DNA of 24,771 nucleotides from JACRIM01 sp964605185 (GTDB lineage: Bacteria > Planctomycetota > Phycisphaerae > UBA1845 > UTPLA1): positions 1 through 24,771 of the forward strand of contig CAZSBF010000067.1 in the NCBI GenBank assembly GCA_964605185.1. The letters run 5' to 3'. The notes beneath the pieces are model-generated. The model worked only from the letters and a program-made list of their open reading frames with translations. It was not told where the DNA came from and ran no database searches. Both the position numbers and the translations under genes were made by a program. Below, piece by piece: positions 14,287 through 21,521 of the stretch (its first letter is position 1; each line of letters begins with the position of its first letter).

Positions 14287-15924
14287 GTGAGTCTGGCCAC
14301 GACTGAGAGAACACGTTCAGGGGCGGACGTTGCGGCGCTGGTGATGATTGCGCTGGTCGTGGGGTTGATGGGCCTGCCGGGAATTACCAAGGGCGGGCTG
14401 GGCTGGTCGGATGCGCCGAATCATGCGTTTGATGGGGTCTTTGTTTACGAATTTGTAAAGCAGTGGCCGATCGGGCACGCGCGGGAGTGGGCCGAACAGT
14501 TCTATCTGCGCTATCCGGCGCTGGGGATCATTGTGTATTACCCGCCGGGGTTTGCCTTGATCGAGGCGGGGGCGTTTGCACTTCTCGGCGTGAATATTGT
14601 TGCAGCGCGGCTGACGGTGGTGGGCTTCGCGCTCGGTGCGGCGTGGCTGATGTACCTGCTGGGGCGGCGAAGGTTTGATCGGCCGAGCGGGTTGTTGGCG
14701 GCGCTGTTGCTGGTGACGTGCCCGCATGGATTTCTTTGGATGAACGACGTCATGCTGGAGTGGCCGGCGACGTTCTGGATTCTGGCGTGCGTGTATTGCT
14801 TTGAACGTGATCGCGCGGCGACGCATGCGCGGTGGGCGGTGGCGCTCGCGGCGTGCATCGTCATGGCGTATCTGACGAAACAGACAGCGGGGTTCATCCT
14901 GCCGGTGTTGCTTGCTTACGCGGTGATTGCGCGTGTGCCGCGTATGTATTACACGAATGGGCTGCGTGTGGCGTCGATCGTCCTCGCCGTCGGGATCATT
15001 GCGGCGTATCACTTCGCGACGAAGAAGTATGCGGCGCTGCCGTCGCACCTGCTGGCGACGTCGGTGGACATTCATTTTTATCCGCGGCATCTGCCCGAGA
15101 TTCTGGGGTGGCCGATGCTGGGCGTGGCGGTGCTGGGGATGGTGACGATGATCGCGCGCCCGTCGCGCGGACCGGGTGCGCTGCTCATGGTGTGGTTCAT
15201 CGCGTGGGCGGGGTTCAGCAGTGTGATCGCCGCGAAGGAGCCGCGGTATTTCTTCTTTGCGATCCCGCCGATGGCGTTTGCAGCAGTACGGTTTTTCCTA
15301 CCGGCGACGGGCTCGGTGGTTGCGTGGCGCACGGATAAGGCGCGGATTGTGTTGCTGGCGGCGCTGGTGTTGGTGCAGGCCGGCATCGCGCGGGCGCGGG
15401 ATGTGGGGCGATTGCCGCGATTCGAAGCCGCGGTGGAGGCGTTGGTGAGCCGGGTGGATGCGGATGTGGTGCTGGTGGATGCAGTGCGCGACGGGCAGAT
15501 GATTTTTGACCTGTATCAGAACGAGACGGCGCGGAAACGGATCCTGCCGCTGCGGGCGAGCAAGATGCTCTATGCCCGGGCGGCGCGGGAGAAGTACGAC
15601 TATCAACAATTCGTGCAAAACGAGGCGGAGATCGTCGCGCTGCTGGACCGGTATGGCATTCGCTACATCCTCATCGAGTCGGCCTATCCGTCCACGCCCT
15701 ACACGGACGCCGATGCGCCGCCGAGGAAGATGCTGAGGAATCTGCTAACGACTGATCCGCGGTTCCGCATGGTGAAGACGTGGCCGATGCGCTGCGGCGA
15801 CGCGATCTGGAACGACGTGGAGCTGCGGCTGTATGAATATCCATCGTGCCCGGCGCGGGCGTCGAAGACGATCACGCTGTCGATTCCGGCAATGGGGAAG
15901 GATGTAAAGTTTGAATTGCCGTGA
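14287..15924 (+). CDS. Polytopic membrane glycosyltransferase, GT39/ArnT-like
   Basis: The 545-residue protein has about ten hydrophobic segments in the first 380 residues and a soluble C-terminal domain. The first external loop carries an acidic-aromatic motif (WSDAPNHAFDGVFVYEF) where this superfamily places its catalytic aspartate. A YYPPGFALIEAGAFALLG segment further matches the PMT/ArnT/GT39 clan, which uses polyprenyl-phosphate sugars on the outer face of the membrane. Translation likely begins at a GTG at 14287 directly after the recJ stop codon. This suggests coupling to recJ even though the functions are unrelated. The acceptor is unknown; it could modify glycolipids or proteins. Confidence 0.75.
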   Translation: MSLATTERTRSGADVAALVMIALVVGLMGLPGITKGGLGWSDAPNHAFDGVFVYEFVKQWPIGHAREWAEQFYLRYPALGIIVYYPPGFALIEAGAFALLGVNIVAARLTVVGFALGAAWLMYLLGRRRFDRPSGLLAALLLVTCPHGFLWMNDVMLEWPATFWILACVYCFERDRAATHARWAVALAACIVMAYLTKQTAGFILPVLLAYAVIARVPRMYYTNGLRVASIVLAVGIIAAYHFATKKYAALPSHLLATSVDIHFYPRHLPEILGWPMLGVAVLGMVTMIARPSRGPGALLMVWFIAWAGFSSVIAAKEPRYFFFAIPPMAFAAVRFFLPATGSVVAWRTDKARIVLLAALVLVQAGIARARDVGRLPRFEAAVEALVSRVDADVVLVDAVRDGQMIFDLYQNETARKRILPLRASKMLYARAAREKYDYQQFVQNEAEIVALLDRYGIRYILIESAYPSTPYTDADAPPRKMLRNLLTTDPRFRMVKTWPMRCGDAIWNDVELRLYEYPSCPARASKTITLSIPAMGKDVKFELP

Positions 15925-15936
15925 GGGGGCGGCGCG

Positions 15937-17607
15937 TTACATCGGCGCGGGGCCATGGGTGCCGGCGCTGTCGATGCCTTGCTTGGGTTTGGCGGGGAGT
16001 GTGACGCGGATGACGGTGCCCTGGCCGGCGACCGAGTTCACGTTGATCGTGCCCATGTGTTCATCGACGATCTTTTTGGCGACGGCGAGGCCGAGGCCGG
16101 TGCCGCCGTGGCCTTTGGTGGAGTAGAAGGCATCGAAGATTCGATCCTGCTTTTCCTTCGGGATGCCGGGGCCGTTGTCGCCGACGGTGACGGCGGCGGA
16201 ATCCGCGGCGGGGTCGAAGGCAGTTTTCACGGTGACGATGCCGGTGCTTTTGGCGACCGCGTCGACGGCGTTGTTGATGATGTTGAGCACGACCTGGTGG
16301 ATGCCGTGTTCGTCGAGCGGGATCGCGGGCATGGGCTCGCCGAATTCGTGCTTGAGGATGACGCCCTTGTCCTCGGCGCGGCGCGTGGCGAGGCGGATGC
16401 AATCTTCCACGAGGAAGTTGAGTTGCACAGGTTCGAGGCGCGGCTCGCGCTGTTTGGCGAAGGCAAGCATGTTCATCGTGAGGGCATGCACCTTGTCCAT
16501 GTTGCGGCGAACGACCTGCCAGCCTTGTTCGACGGTGGAGATGTTCTGACCGCGCAGGCCCATCTCCAGCACTTCGCTGCCGCCCATCAACCCCTGCAGA
16601 ATGTTCTTGATGTAATGCGAGAGCGCGGCGACGGTTTCGCCCGCGGCGGCGAGTCGCTCGGTGCGGACGCGCTCGTTGACGAGTCGGGCATCTTCAATGG
16701 CAAGGCCGGCCATCTGGCCAATCGCGGCAACGAGTCGAAGCTGCTCCTCGGTATAGATGTGGCGCGACATGGCGCAGTCGACATAGATAACGCCGAGGAC
16801 TTCCTCGCGGGTGACGAGCGGTACGCAAATGACGGATTGCAGACCGATCTTGCTTACTTCGGCGGCGGCCTGGCCCTTGAAGCGGGCGTCGCTCATGGCG
16901 TTGCTGCAGAGGATGCCTTCGCGGTTGCTGATGACGTGATCGACGATAGCCTTGCTGGCGCGGATTTTATCGCGGGTTTCGTCGGACCAGCGGACGACGT
17001 CGGCGTCGAACTTGCCCGAACGCGAGTCCTTCATGAGGATGAAGCCGCGATCAGCGGGCACCTCCTGAAAGACGAGGTCCATGGTGCGCTCGACTAATTG
17101 GTGCGGCGTGAGCACGGCGCCGACGGCATCGAGCAGGGCCGACATAACACGCCACGAGCGCACGGCCTCGGCGGCGGCGGGCGTGGCGAGGATCATGCTG
17201 TCATCGGCCGCGCCGACGGAGCCGATGATGGAGGCATCGAGTCGACCGGGCCCGGCATCGAGATCGACAAGGTCGCCGACGACGGCGGCGGCATCGCGCG
17301 GTTCGAGGCCAAGTTCATCGCTGCTGTCCCAGATCATGAGCGTGCCGCCCATGCGGATCTGATCGCCATGTTTGAGGCGTGTGGGGCGTTCGAGGCGTTT
17401 GCCGTTGAGGTAGGTGCCGTTGGCGCTTTTCAAATCTTCGATGACCCAGCCACGGCCGGAGGGTTTTAGTTCGGCGTGACGGCGTGAAACGGTGAAATCG
17501 GTGAGGGAAACATCGGGGCTGCTTCGGCCGAGAAGGGCGCTGCCGCCCTCGGTGGGGGTGTAGCGCAGCCCCTTGTCGGGGCCTTGAAGGACGAGAACGC
17601 TCGGCAC
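15937..17607 (-). CDS. FHA-GAF sensor histidine kinase
   Basis: The 556-residue soluble protein has three parts. The first is an FHA domain (about 1-95) with LLGRSS, VSRRHAEL at 40-47 and SANGTYLNG at 61-69, which binds phosphothreonine peptides. The second is a GAF domain (about 155-305) with CVPLVTREEVLGVIYVD. The third is a histidine kinase core with LSHYIKNILQGL and phospho-acceptor H331, N-box NIINNAVDA at 442-450, DNGPGIP at 477-483 and GTGLGL at 502-507. No receiver or output gene is adjacent, so the partner is elsewhere. The FHA domain implies cross-talk with a Ser/Thr kinase. The gene has its own promoter (17752-17780) with a leader of about 138 nt. Confidence 0.93.
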   Translation of the reverse strand: MPSVLVLQGPDKGLRYTPTEGGSALLGRSSPDVSLTDFTVSRRHAELKPSGRGWVIEDLKSANGTYLNGKRLERPTRLKHGDQIRMGGTLMIWDSSDELGLEPRDAAAVVGDLVDLDAGPGRLDASIIGSVGAADDSMILATPAAAEAVRSWRVMSALLDAVGAVLTPHQLVERTMDLVFQEVPADRGFILMKDSRSGKFDADVVRWSDETRDKIRASKAIVDHVISNREGILCSNAMSDARFKGQAAAEVSKIGLQSVICVPLVTREEVLGVIYVDCAMSRHIYTEEQLRLVAAIGQMAGLAIEDARLVNERVRTERLAAAGETVAALSHYIKNILQGLMGGSEVLEMGLRGQNISTVEQGWQVVRRNMDKVHALTMNMLAFAKQREPRLEPVQLNFLVEDCIRLATRRAEDKGVILKHEFGEPMPAIPLDEHGIHQVVLNIINNAVDAVAKSTGIVTVKTAFDPAADSAAVTVGDNGPGIPKEKQDRIFDAFYSTKGHGGTGLGLAVAKKIVDEHMGTINVNSVAGQGTVIRVTLPAKPKQGIDSAGTHGPAPM

Positions 17608-17751
17608 GGTCGAACCTCAAAGACGTTGGTGGTCGGCGAATGGCCCCCGCAGACTCGACCGCGGGTCGAAGAAAGGCCGACCGGCGAGAACCGCCGAGGC
17701 CTCGGAGCCGTACCATAGGGACGGCGACGCTGATCCACCCACGTGAAAGTG

Positions 17752-17780
17752 AGTTTATCCCTCGATAATACGAGGGTCAA
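17752..17780 (-). promoter_or_regulatory. Predicted promoter of the FHA-GAF kinase, with palindrome in the spacer
   Basis: On the minus strand a -35 TTGACC (17775-17780) and a -10 TAAACT (17752-17757) are exactly 17 nt apart. The spacer and its edges hold a perfect inverted repeat, CCCTCG and CGAGGG around ATAATA (17759-17776). This would place a bound regulator between the two promoter boxes. The -10 is identical to that of the GH15 promoter at 10165. Confidence 0.55.
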
Positions 17781-17868
17781 ACTAGGTCGGTGATCGGAGG
17801 TCGCGACTGAAGCAGCGGGCGCGGGGAAATGCGTGCATCGCTGAAGCGTCACGTGAAGCTAAAGTACG

Positions 17869-17897
17869 TTGCGAAAGAGCCGAGAAAACGTTATAAT
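17869..17897 (+). promoter_or_regulatory. Strong sigma70-type promoter of the 144-residue hypothetical gene
   Basis: A -35 TTGCGA (17869-17874) and a perfect -10 TATAAT (17892-17897) are separated by 17 nt. Transcription would begin near 17904. The leader then contains a GGGGC/GCCCC hairpin at 17912-17927 before the start codon at 17970. The promoter rules out the longer reading frame that begins at 17829. Confidence 0.65.
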
Positions 17898-17969
17898 TCG
17901 GCGATTCTGAAGGGGCTTATCGGCCCCGTGGTAGTCTTGCCCATCACGAGAAAAGGAAGCAACGAACGA

Positions 17970-18404
17970 ATGTCCCAAGTTCAGTCTGCACAGCGCGAGC
18001 GGCTACACGAAGCGATTCACACGCACGATTTTCTGCATCGGGTGATGCGGCAGATCGAGCATCTTCATCGCGTTGTGTTTCACGAGCAGTGCAAGAAGCT
18101 GGATGTGCAGTTCATTCGGGATTCGGCGGAGGAGATTCTGGTCGCCGACTTAATTTCGCGGCACCAGGGGAACATCGATGGCGTGTATTTCTATCTGCGA
18201 AAGCTGGAGGACTCCGGCAAGTCGTGGGCCCAGGCCATCGCGGAGTACGCGACCTACGCGCACAACTATTACACGACACCGCTCGGCGTCATCATGCGCC
18301 GCGATCTGTTCGGCGACGATTGTCACTTTGTGACGCCGGCAGCCGGGAAGTACGCGGGCGTAAAGGCCGAAAAAGAGAAGCGGATGGAAGCCGCAGCCGT
18401 GTGA
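17970..18404 (+). CDS. Hypothetical protein, His-rich helical, 144 residues
   Basis: I do not recognise a family. The ATG at 17970 (MSQVQSAQRERLHEA) is chosen because the strong promoter at 17869-17897 starts RNA downstream of the alternative start at 17829, and an AAAGGAA sequence lies about 12 nt upstream. The first 65 residues are charged and look helical, with many histidines (HEAIHTHDFLHR, IEHLHRVVFHEQCKK). The middle has LISRHQGNIDGVYFYLRKLEDSGKSWAQAIAEYATYAHNYYTTPLGV, and the tail is KAEKEKRMEAAAV. There is no signal peptide and no membrane segment, so it is likely cytoplasmic. Convergent with msrC, with only 15 nt between them. Confidence 0.7.
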   Translation: MSQVQSAQRERLHEAIHTHDFLHRVMRQIEHLHRVVFHEQCKKLDVQFIRDSAEEILVADLISRHQGNIDGVYFYLRKLEDSGKSWAQAIAEYATYAHNYYTTPLGVIMRRDLFGDDCHFVTPAAGKYAGVKAEKEKRMEAAAV

Positions 18405-18419
18405 GTGAGACATCGCAAG

Positions 18420-18872
18420 TCAGGCGTGGGTCAGGCCGGCGCGTTGGAGCAGCATGGTAAGGCCCTTCTCGTCCGACTCATCGAACGAGGCCACATCCCA
18501 ACTATCCACATCGAACACCCCCCAGCATCGGCCGTCACGTTCCAAGAGTGGCAGCACGATCTCGGACTTGTCGCGCGGATCGCAGGCGATGTAGTTCGGG
18601 CCGAGGTCGGCGACATCGCGGACGATTAACACCTTACGACTTGTGAAGGCCTGGCCGCAGGCACCGTGTAGGCCGATGGGCGAGCAGGCGGGTTTGTCGC
18701 GTCGCGGTCCGAGGATGAGTTCGTCGCCATTTTGATGCAAGTAAAAGCCGAGCCATGAGACGCCGGTCGGGTGCAGGGCAGGCCAGAGGGCATCGACGAA
18801 CAATTGCATCGCCGCCGCGCGATCGGGGTTGGGCGTGTCGTATGGCAGGAGTGATTCGTAGGGACGCGGCAT
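18420..18872 (-). CDS. msrC: Free methionine-R-sulfoxide reductase, GAF fold
   Basis: The 150-residue protein is a single GAF domain of the fRMsr type. It has WLGFYLHQNGDELILGPRRDKPAC, then GLHGACGQAF, then NYIACD, then SEIVLPL and FDVDS. The three cysteines used by this family are all present as C63, C72 and C97, so the catalytic and resolving steps should work. It reduces free methionine-R-sulfoxide to methionine with thioredoxin in the cytoplasm. It is convergent with the hypothetical gene ending at 18404 and divergent from the membrane-anchored gene at 18981. The assignment is firm; the spacing between cysteines differs by one residue from the E. coli enzyme as I remember it. Confidence 0.9.
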   Translation of the reverse strand: MPRPYESLLPYDTPNPDRAAAMQLFVDALWPALHPTGVSWLGFYLHQNGDELILGPRRDKPACSPIGLHGACGQAFTSRKVLIVRDVADLGPNYIACDPRDKSEIVLPLLERDGRCWGVFDVDSWDVASFDESDEKGLTMLLQRAGLTHA

Positions 18873-18980
18873 GGAGGGAGATTGTCGGGGAAGCGGCGCT
18901 TATCGCCAACCGGCGTCGTGGGCAGGCCGCGATGGTGTGAATCTTGCCCGGTGAATCCTCCGCGCGTAGAACAGTCGGCC

Positions 18981-19550
18981 ATGGGTACCGCGATCATTCT
19001 AGCAGCCATCGGACTCGCATGGGTCGTGCTGGCGGCCGTGGGGTCGGCGATGCGCACGCGATCAGCGCGACGGCGGGCCTATGCCGAGGCGATCGACCGG
19101 TTCATCCGCGGCGAGACGTGGGAACAGGGCGTGGTTGCGGCGTCCGGTGAGATTGACGCGGCGACGTGGTACCTGGCGGGCGTTCAGGCGCTTCGTGCAG
19201 GGAGGGTGCGTGAGGCGGCGCGGGCGTTTGGGATTGCCCATCATGCGGATCATCGATTGATGACGGCGGCGCTGTTGACGTTCGCGGGGCTGAAGGCGTC
19301 GGGCGGCGGATCATCCGATTTGATCCAGGCGATTGCCCAGACGTGGCGTGAGATGAAGTGCCCAGCGCTGCGGGCGAGCGAGGTCGATGCGTTGATGATG
19401 GATGCGCTTGTGCGAACCGGCGCGCCGGAAATGGCGGGGCTTTCGGACCTGGGAACGCTGACTTGGTGCGTGACCAGTGACGCCGAACGGACGAGGCTCC
19501 GGGAGTTGATTGTATCCGGCCCGGAGTGGGCGCGGGCGCTGCGGGCATAG
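18981..19550 (+). CDS. Membrane-anchored hypothetical protein with a TPR-like segment
   Basis: I chose the ATG at 18981 because it opens directly with a hydrophobic anchor (MGTAIILAAIGLAWVVLAAVG) followed by a basic stop-transfer stretch (RTRSARRR). The in-frame start at 18882 would add a proline-rich lead with no role. The 189-residue protein is thus an N-in single-pass membrane protein. Its soluble part contains AATWYLAGVQALRAGRVREAARAFGIAHHAD, which resembles one TPR-like helical hairpin. The rest is helical with no motif I recognise. It is convergent with the rhodanese gene, 10 nt apart, and divergent from msrC. No function can be assigned. Confidence 0.65.
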   Translation: MGTAIILAAIGLAWVVLAAVGSAMRTRSARRRAYAEAIDRFIRGETWEQGVVAASGEIDAATWYLAGVQALRAGRVREAARAFGIAHHADHRLMTAALLTFAGLKASGGGSSDLIQAIAQTWREMKCPALRASEVDALMMDALVRTGAPEMAGLSDLGTLTWCVTSDAERTRLRELIVSGPEWARALRA

Positions 19551-19560
19551 ACCGGGCGAA

Positions 19561-19959
19561 CTATTTCGCGCCGGTTGCGACGGTCATTCCGGATGATTGC
19601 CAATTTTTCAACCCGCCTTCGTAGACCGAGACATGGGTGTAGCCCCAGGAGGCAGCTTTGTTCGCGGCCATTCGACCGACCGGACACATGCCGCCGGTGC
19701 AATAGAAGATGAGCGGCTGATCCTTTTGCGCCGGAAGCATTTCGGGTTTCATCTTTTCGTAGTCGATGTTTTCGGCGCCGGGGATGTGACCCTTGGCGTA
19801 GTGCTCGGCGTCGAGGGCGTGGATGACGCGGACGCCGCCGACATCCATTTTGGTTTTCATGTCCTGGGCCGACTTGATTTCGGCGACGTTGGCGGCGCGG
19901 GGGGCGCAGCCGGCGAGCAGGGGGATGATGACGATGGCGGCGAGTTTGAATTGACTCAT
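19561..19959 (-). CDS. Rhodanese-domain lipoprotein
   Basis: I chose the ATG at 19959, which has GGAGCG 6-8 nt upstream and starts MSQFKLAAIVIIPLLAGC. The lipobox LLAGC with C18 marks a lipoprotein. The 132-residue protein then has one rhodanese domain: VIHALDAEHYAKGHIPGAENIDYEKM, the active loop YCTGGMCPVGR with catalytic C87, and YEGGLKNWQSSG at the end. Single-domain rhodaneses carry a persulfide and move sulfur; an exported lipid-anchored one acts in the periplasm. The active loop has a second cysteine (C92), which could support redox rather than plain sulfurtransferase chemistry. It lies downstream of the M24 peptidase with a palindromic repeat cluster in between. Confidence 0.86.
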   Translation of the reverse strand: MSQFKLAAIVIIPLLAGCAPRAANVAEIKSAQDMKTKMDVGGVRVIHALDAEHYAKGHIPGAENIDYEKMKPEMLPAQKDQPLIFYCTGGMCPVGRMAANKAASWGYTHVSVYEGGLKNWQSSGMTVATGAK

Positions 19960-19980
19960 GTTCGCTCCGTGGTATTCCAA

Positions 19981-20072
19981 TCTTTCGCCCCTTCGGGGCT
20001 TTGTATTTGCGGGTCGTCATCCGAGGGCTTGCGCCATCGGCTATTGGCTTTCGCCCCTCCGGGGCTTTTTTT
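19981..20072. repeat. REP/BIME-like cluster of three hairpins
   Basis: There are three palindromes in 92 nt. Hairpin 1 is GCCCC/GGGGC with TTC loop at 19987-19999. Hairpin 2 is CCGAGGGCTTGCGCCATCGG at 20021-20040, an 8-position stem with one mismatch. Hairpin 3 is GCCCC/GGGGC with TCC loop at 20053-20065, followed by T7. Hairpins 1 and 3 share the TTTCGCCCCT.CGGGGCTTT context and flank hairpin 2. The cluster lies between the M24 stop and the rhodanese start, both on the minus strand. Only the plus-strand reading of hairpin 3 has the U-run of a terminator, yet no plus-strand gene ends there. The whole looks like a dispersed palindromic repeat rather than a terminator. Confidence 0.65.
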
Positions 20073-20099
20073 GTGCCACCGATTCAGCACAATCGTTGG

Positions 20100-21215
20100 T
20101 TATTGAATCTCGACGAGTTTCTTGCTCGTGGTGGTCAGGTTGTCGATGCCGGTTTCGGTGACGGCGATCATGTCTTCGATGCGGACGCCGCCCCAGCCTT
20201 CGTAGTAGAGGCCCGGTTCGACGGTGAAGACCATGCCGGGGGCGACTTTGTTCTCGAATGTTTTCTTGATTCGCGGATCTTCATGGATGGCGAGGCCGAC
20301 GCCGTGGCCGGTGCCGTGCATGAAGGCGTCGGCGCAGCCCTTTGACGCGAAGTAATCGCGGCAGAGTGCGTCGAGTTCGTGGCAGGTCTTTCCCGGGGCG
20401 ATGCCGGCGAGGCACTTTTCCTGCGCGGCGAGGACGGTGTCATAGACCTCGCGCATGCGGGCGTCGGCCTTGCCCATGACGATCATGCGGGTGAGGTCGC
20501 CGCAGTAGCCTTGCCAGATGCCGCCGAAGTCGGTGAGGACCATTTGGCCTGCCTTGAGGACGCGGTCGGGCGAGGGGACGTAGTGTGGGAAGGCGCCGGT
20601 TTCCGCGAAGGCGACGATGGGGTTGAAGCTGTTGCCCTCGCTGTTCTTGCGGAGGTAGTTGCCGATTTCCAGGGCGACATCTTTCTCCGTCATGCCGACG
20701 CGGATGACTTTGCAGATATGCTCGAAGGCCTGGCCGGTGATGGCCTGGGCCTTGCGGATGAGTTCGATTTCGTCGCGCGACTTGATGATGCGCAGATTGG
20801 CGAGCATGTCTTCGCAGGTTTTCCACGTGACGGATGGAATCGCCGCCATGAGGCCGAGCGCGTCGCGGTGAAGCAGTGCGTCGGCCTCGTAGCCGAGCGT
20901 CTTCACGCCGGGGGTGAGCAGGCCTTTGACGCGATTGCCGATGGACGTCGCGGAGACGGGGGCTTCGAGCAGGTTCGTGGTGTAGCCCTTGCGGCCCTGA
21001 ATTGCGCCGATGTAGCGGCCATCGCAGAGGACGTCGACGCGGTCGGCCTGCACGAGGGCGAAATACTCGGGGTCGGCCAGCGGCAGCACCAGCCCCTCCA
21101 TCATCGGCGGGATGCCGGTGAGGTACAGGACGTTCTTCGGACTGCTGACGAAGACGGCATCGAGGCCGGCGGATTGCATGGCGGTTCGCAGGCGGGTGAT
21201 TCGGTTGGGGTCCAT
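20100..21215 (-). CDS. M24 metallopeptidase, Xaa-Pro aminopeptidase/dipeptidase type
   Basis: The ATG at 21215 has AAGGAG 8 nt upstream and gives 371 residues. The longer frame to 21551 reads through parS and other non-coding sequence. The N-terminal creatinase-like domain (about 1-140) is followed by the pita-bread fold. All five metal ligands are seen: D229 (LTDFGG), D240 (CGDLTR), H304 (GTGHGVG), E333 (VEPGLY) and E347 (RIEDM). H211 in FPHYVPS is the usual substrate-binding histidine. It should remove N-terminal residues before proline, or split Xaa-Pro dipeptides, in the cytoplasm. The gene is alone with the rhodanese gene downstream. Confidence 0.93.
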   Translation of the reverse strand: MDPNRITRLRTAMQSAGLDAVFVSSPKNVLYLTGIPPMMEGLVLPLADPEYFALVQADRVDVLCDGRYIGAIQGRKGYTTNLLEAPVSATSIGNRVKGLLTPGVKTLGYEADALLHRDALGLMAAIPSVTWKTCEDMLANLRIIKSRDEIELIRKAQAITGQAFEHICKVIRVGMTEKDVALEIGNYLRKNSEGNSFNPIVAFAETGAFPHYVPSPDRVLKAGQMVLTDFGGIWQGYCGDLTRMIVMGKADARMREVYDTVLAAQEKCLAGIAPGKTCHELDALCRDYFASKGCADAFMHGTGHGVGLAIHEDPRIKKTFENKVAPGMVFTVEPGLYYEGWGGVRIEDMIAVTETGIDNLTTTSKKLVEIQ

Positions 21216-21246
21216 GGTGGGTGCTCCTTGCCCGGTGGGCTGGCCG

Positions 21247-21260
21247 ACGCCCCGGGGCGT
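21247..21260. repeat. 14-bp GC palindrome upstream of the M24 gene
   Basis: ACGCCCCGGGGCGT is a perfect palindrome 32 nt upstream of the M24 start. On the plus strand it is followed by TGTTTTT, giving a terminator shape that faces away from the peptidase gene. An operator or a remnant of the GCCCC/GGGGC repeat family are alternatives. Confidence 0.4.
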
Positions 21261-21328
21261 TGTTTTTACATCGGGGGTCGTGCGGGGGCAAATGGCATGG
21301 GGCGATTGGGGCTGTAGGACGAAAGACA

Positions 21329-21396
21329 TGGGAAAAACCAGTATCGTCCTGGGACGGGACTGAAAAACAACTGGGAAAAAGTGGGAAAAAGTGGGA
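21329..21396 (+). promoter_or_regulatory. Helically phased TGGGA array, MraZ-operator-like
   Basis: Exact TGGGA boxes start at 21329, 21350, 21372, 21382 and 21392, with a degenerate TGAAA at 21361. The last three are separated by exactly five nucleotides (AAAAG each time), and the earlier gaps are near multiples of 10.5. Three TGGGN boxes with 5-nt spacers is the published layout of the MraZ binding site in the division-gene promoter. No mraZ or cell-division gene is in the window. The four A5 tracts would also bend the DNA. Confidence 0.5.
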
Positions 21397-21408
21397 CGGC
21401 CGACCTCG

Positions 21409-21428
21409 AATGTGTGCGGAGACACATT
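21409..21428. repeat. Inverted repeat AATGTGT/ACACATT
   Basis: The 7-bp perfect arms (21409-21415 and 21422-21428) with a 6-nt centre lie 13 nt after the TGGGA array. It may be an operator or a hairpin; no partner is known. Confidence 0.35.
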
Positions 21429-21451
21429 TGCGGCAGTTTGTCTTTTGATTC

Positions 21452-21469
21452 GTTGCAGGTGTTGCAGGT
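21452..21469. repeat. Tandem duplication of GTTGCAGGT
   Basis: Two exact head-to-tail copies of the 9-mer GTTGCAGGT lie between the inverted repeat and parS. It may be a replication-slippage product or a pair of binding boxes. Confidence 0.4.
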
Positions 21470-21505
21470 TCCCTATCTTGACATTTGTTTGGGTTTTGTA
21501 AGGGA

Positions 21506-21521
21506 TGTTCCACGTGGAACA
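21506..21521. promoter_or_regulatory. parS centromere site (ParB-binding)
   Basis: TGTTCCACGTGGAACA is a perfect palindrome, extended by one more pair to 21505-21522. It matches the chromosomal parS consensus TGTTNCACGTGNAACA at every fixed position. ParB loads here and, with ParA and SMC, segregates the chromosome. Other CACGTG occurrences in the window do not fit the consensus. Sites of this type cluster near the replication origin in most bacteria. Confidence 0.9.

Noticed and set aside
15955..17097. 380-codon plus-strand frame
   Set aside because: It is a shadow of the FHA-GAF kinase gene.
5117..17860. Other CACGTG sequences (for example near 5117, 6095, 17740 and 17852) as further parS sites
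   Set aside because: Their flanks do not match the GTT...AAC arms of the consensus.
20053..20072. Intrinsic terminator on the plus strand
   Set aside because: It has the shape, but no plus-strand gene precedes it and it is one unit of a repeat cluster.
20379..21317. 312-codon plus-strand frame
   Set aside because: It is a shadow of the M24 peptidase gene.
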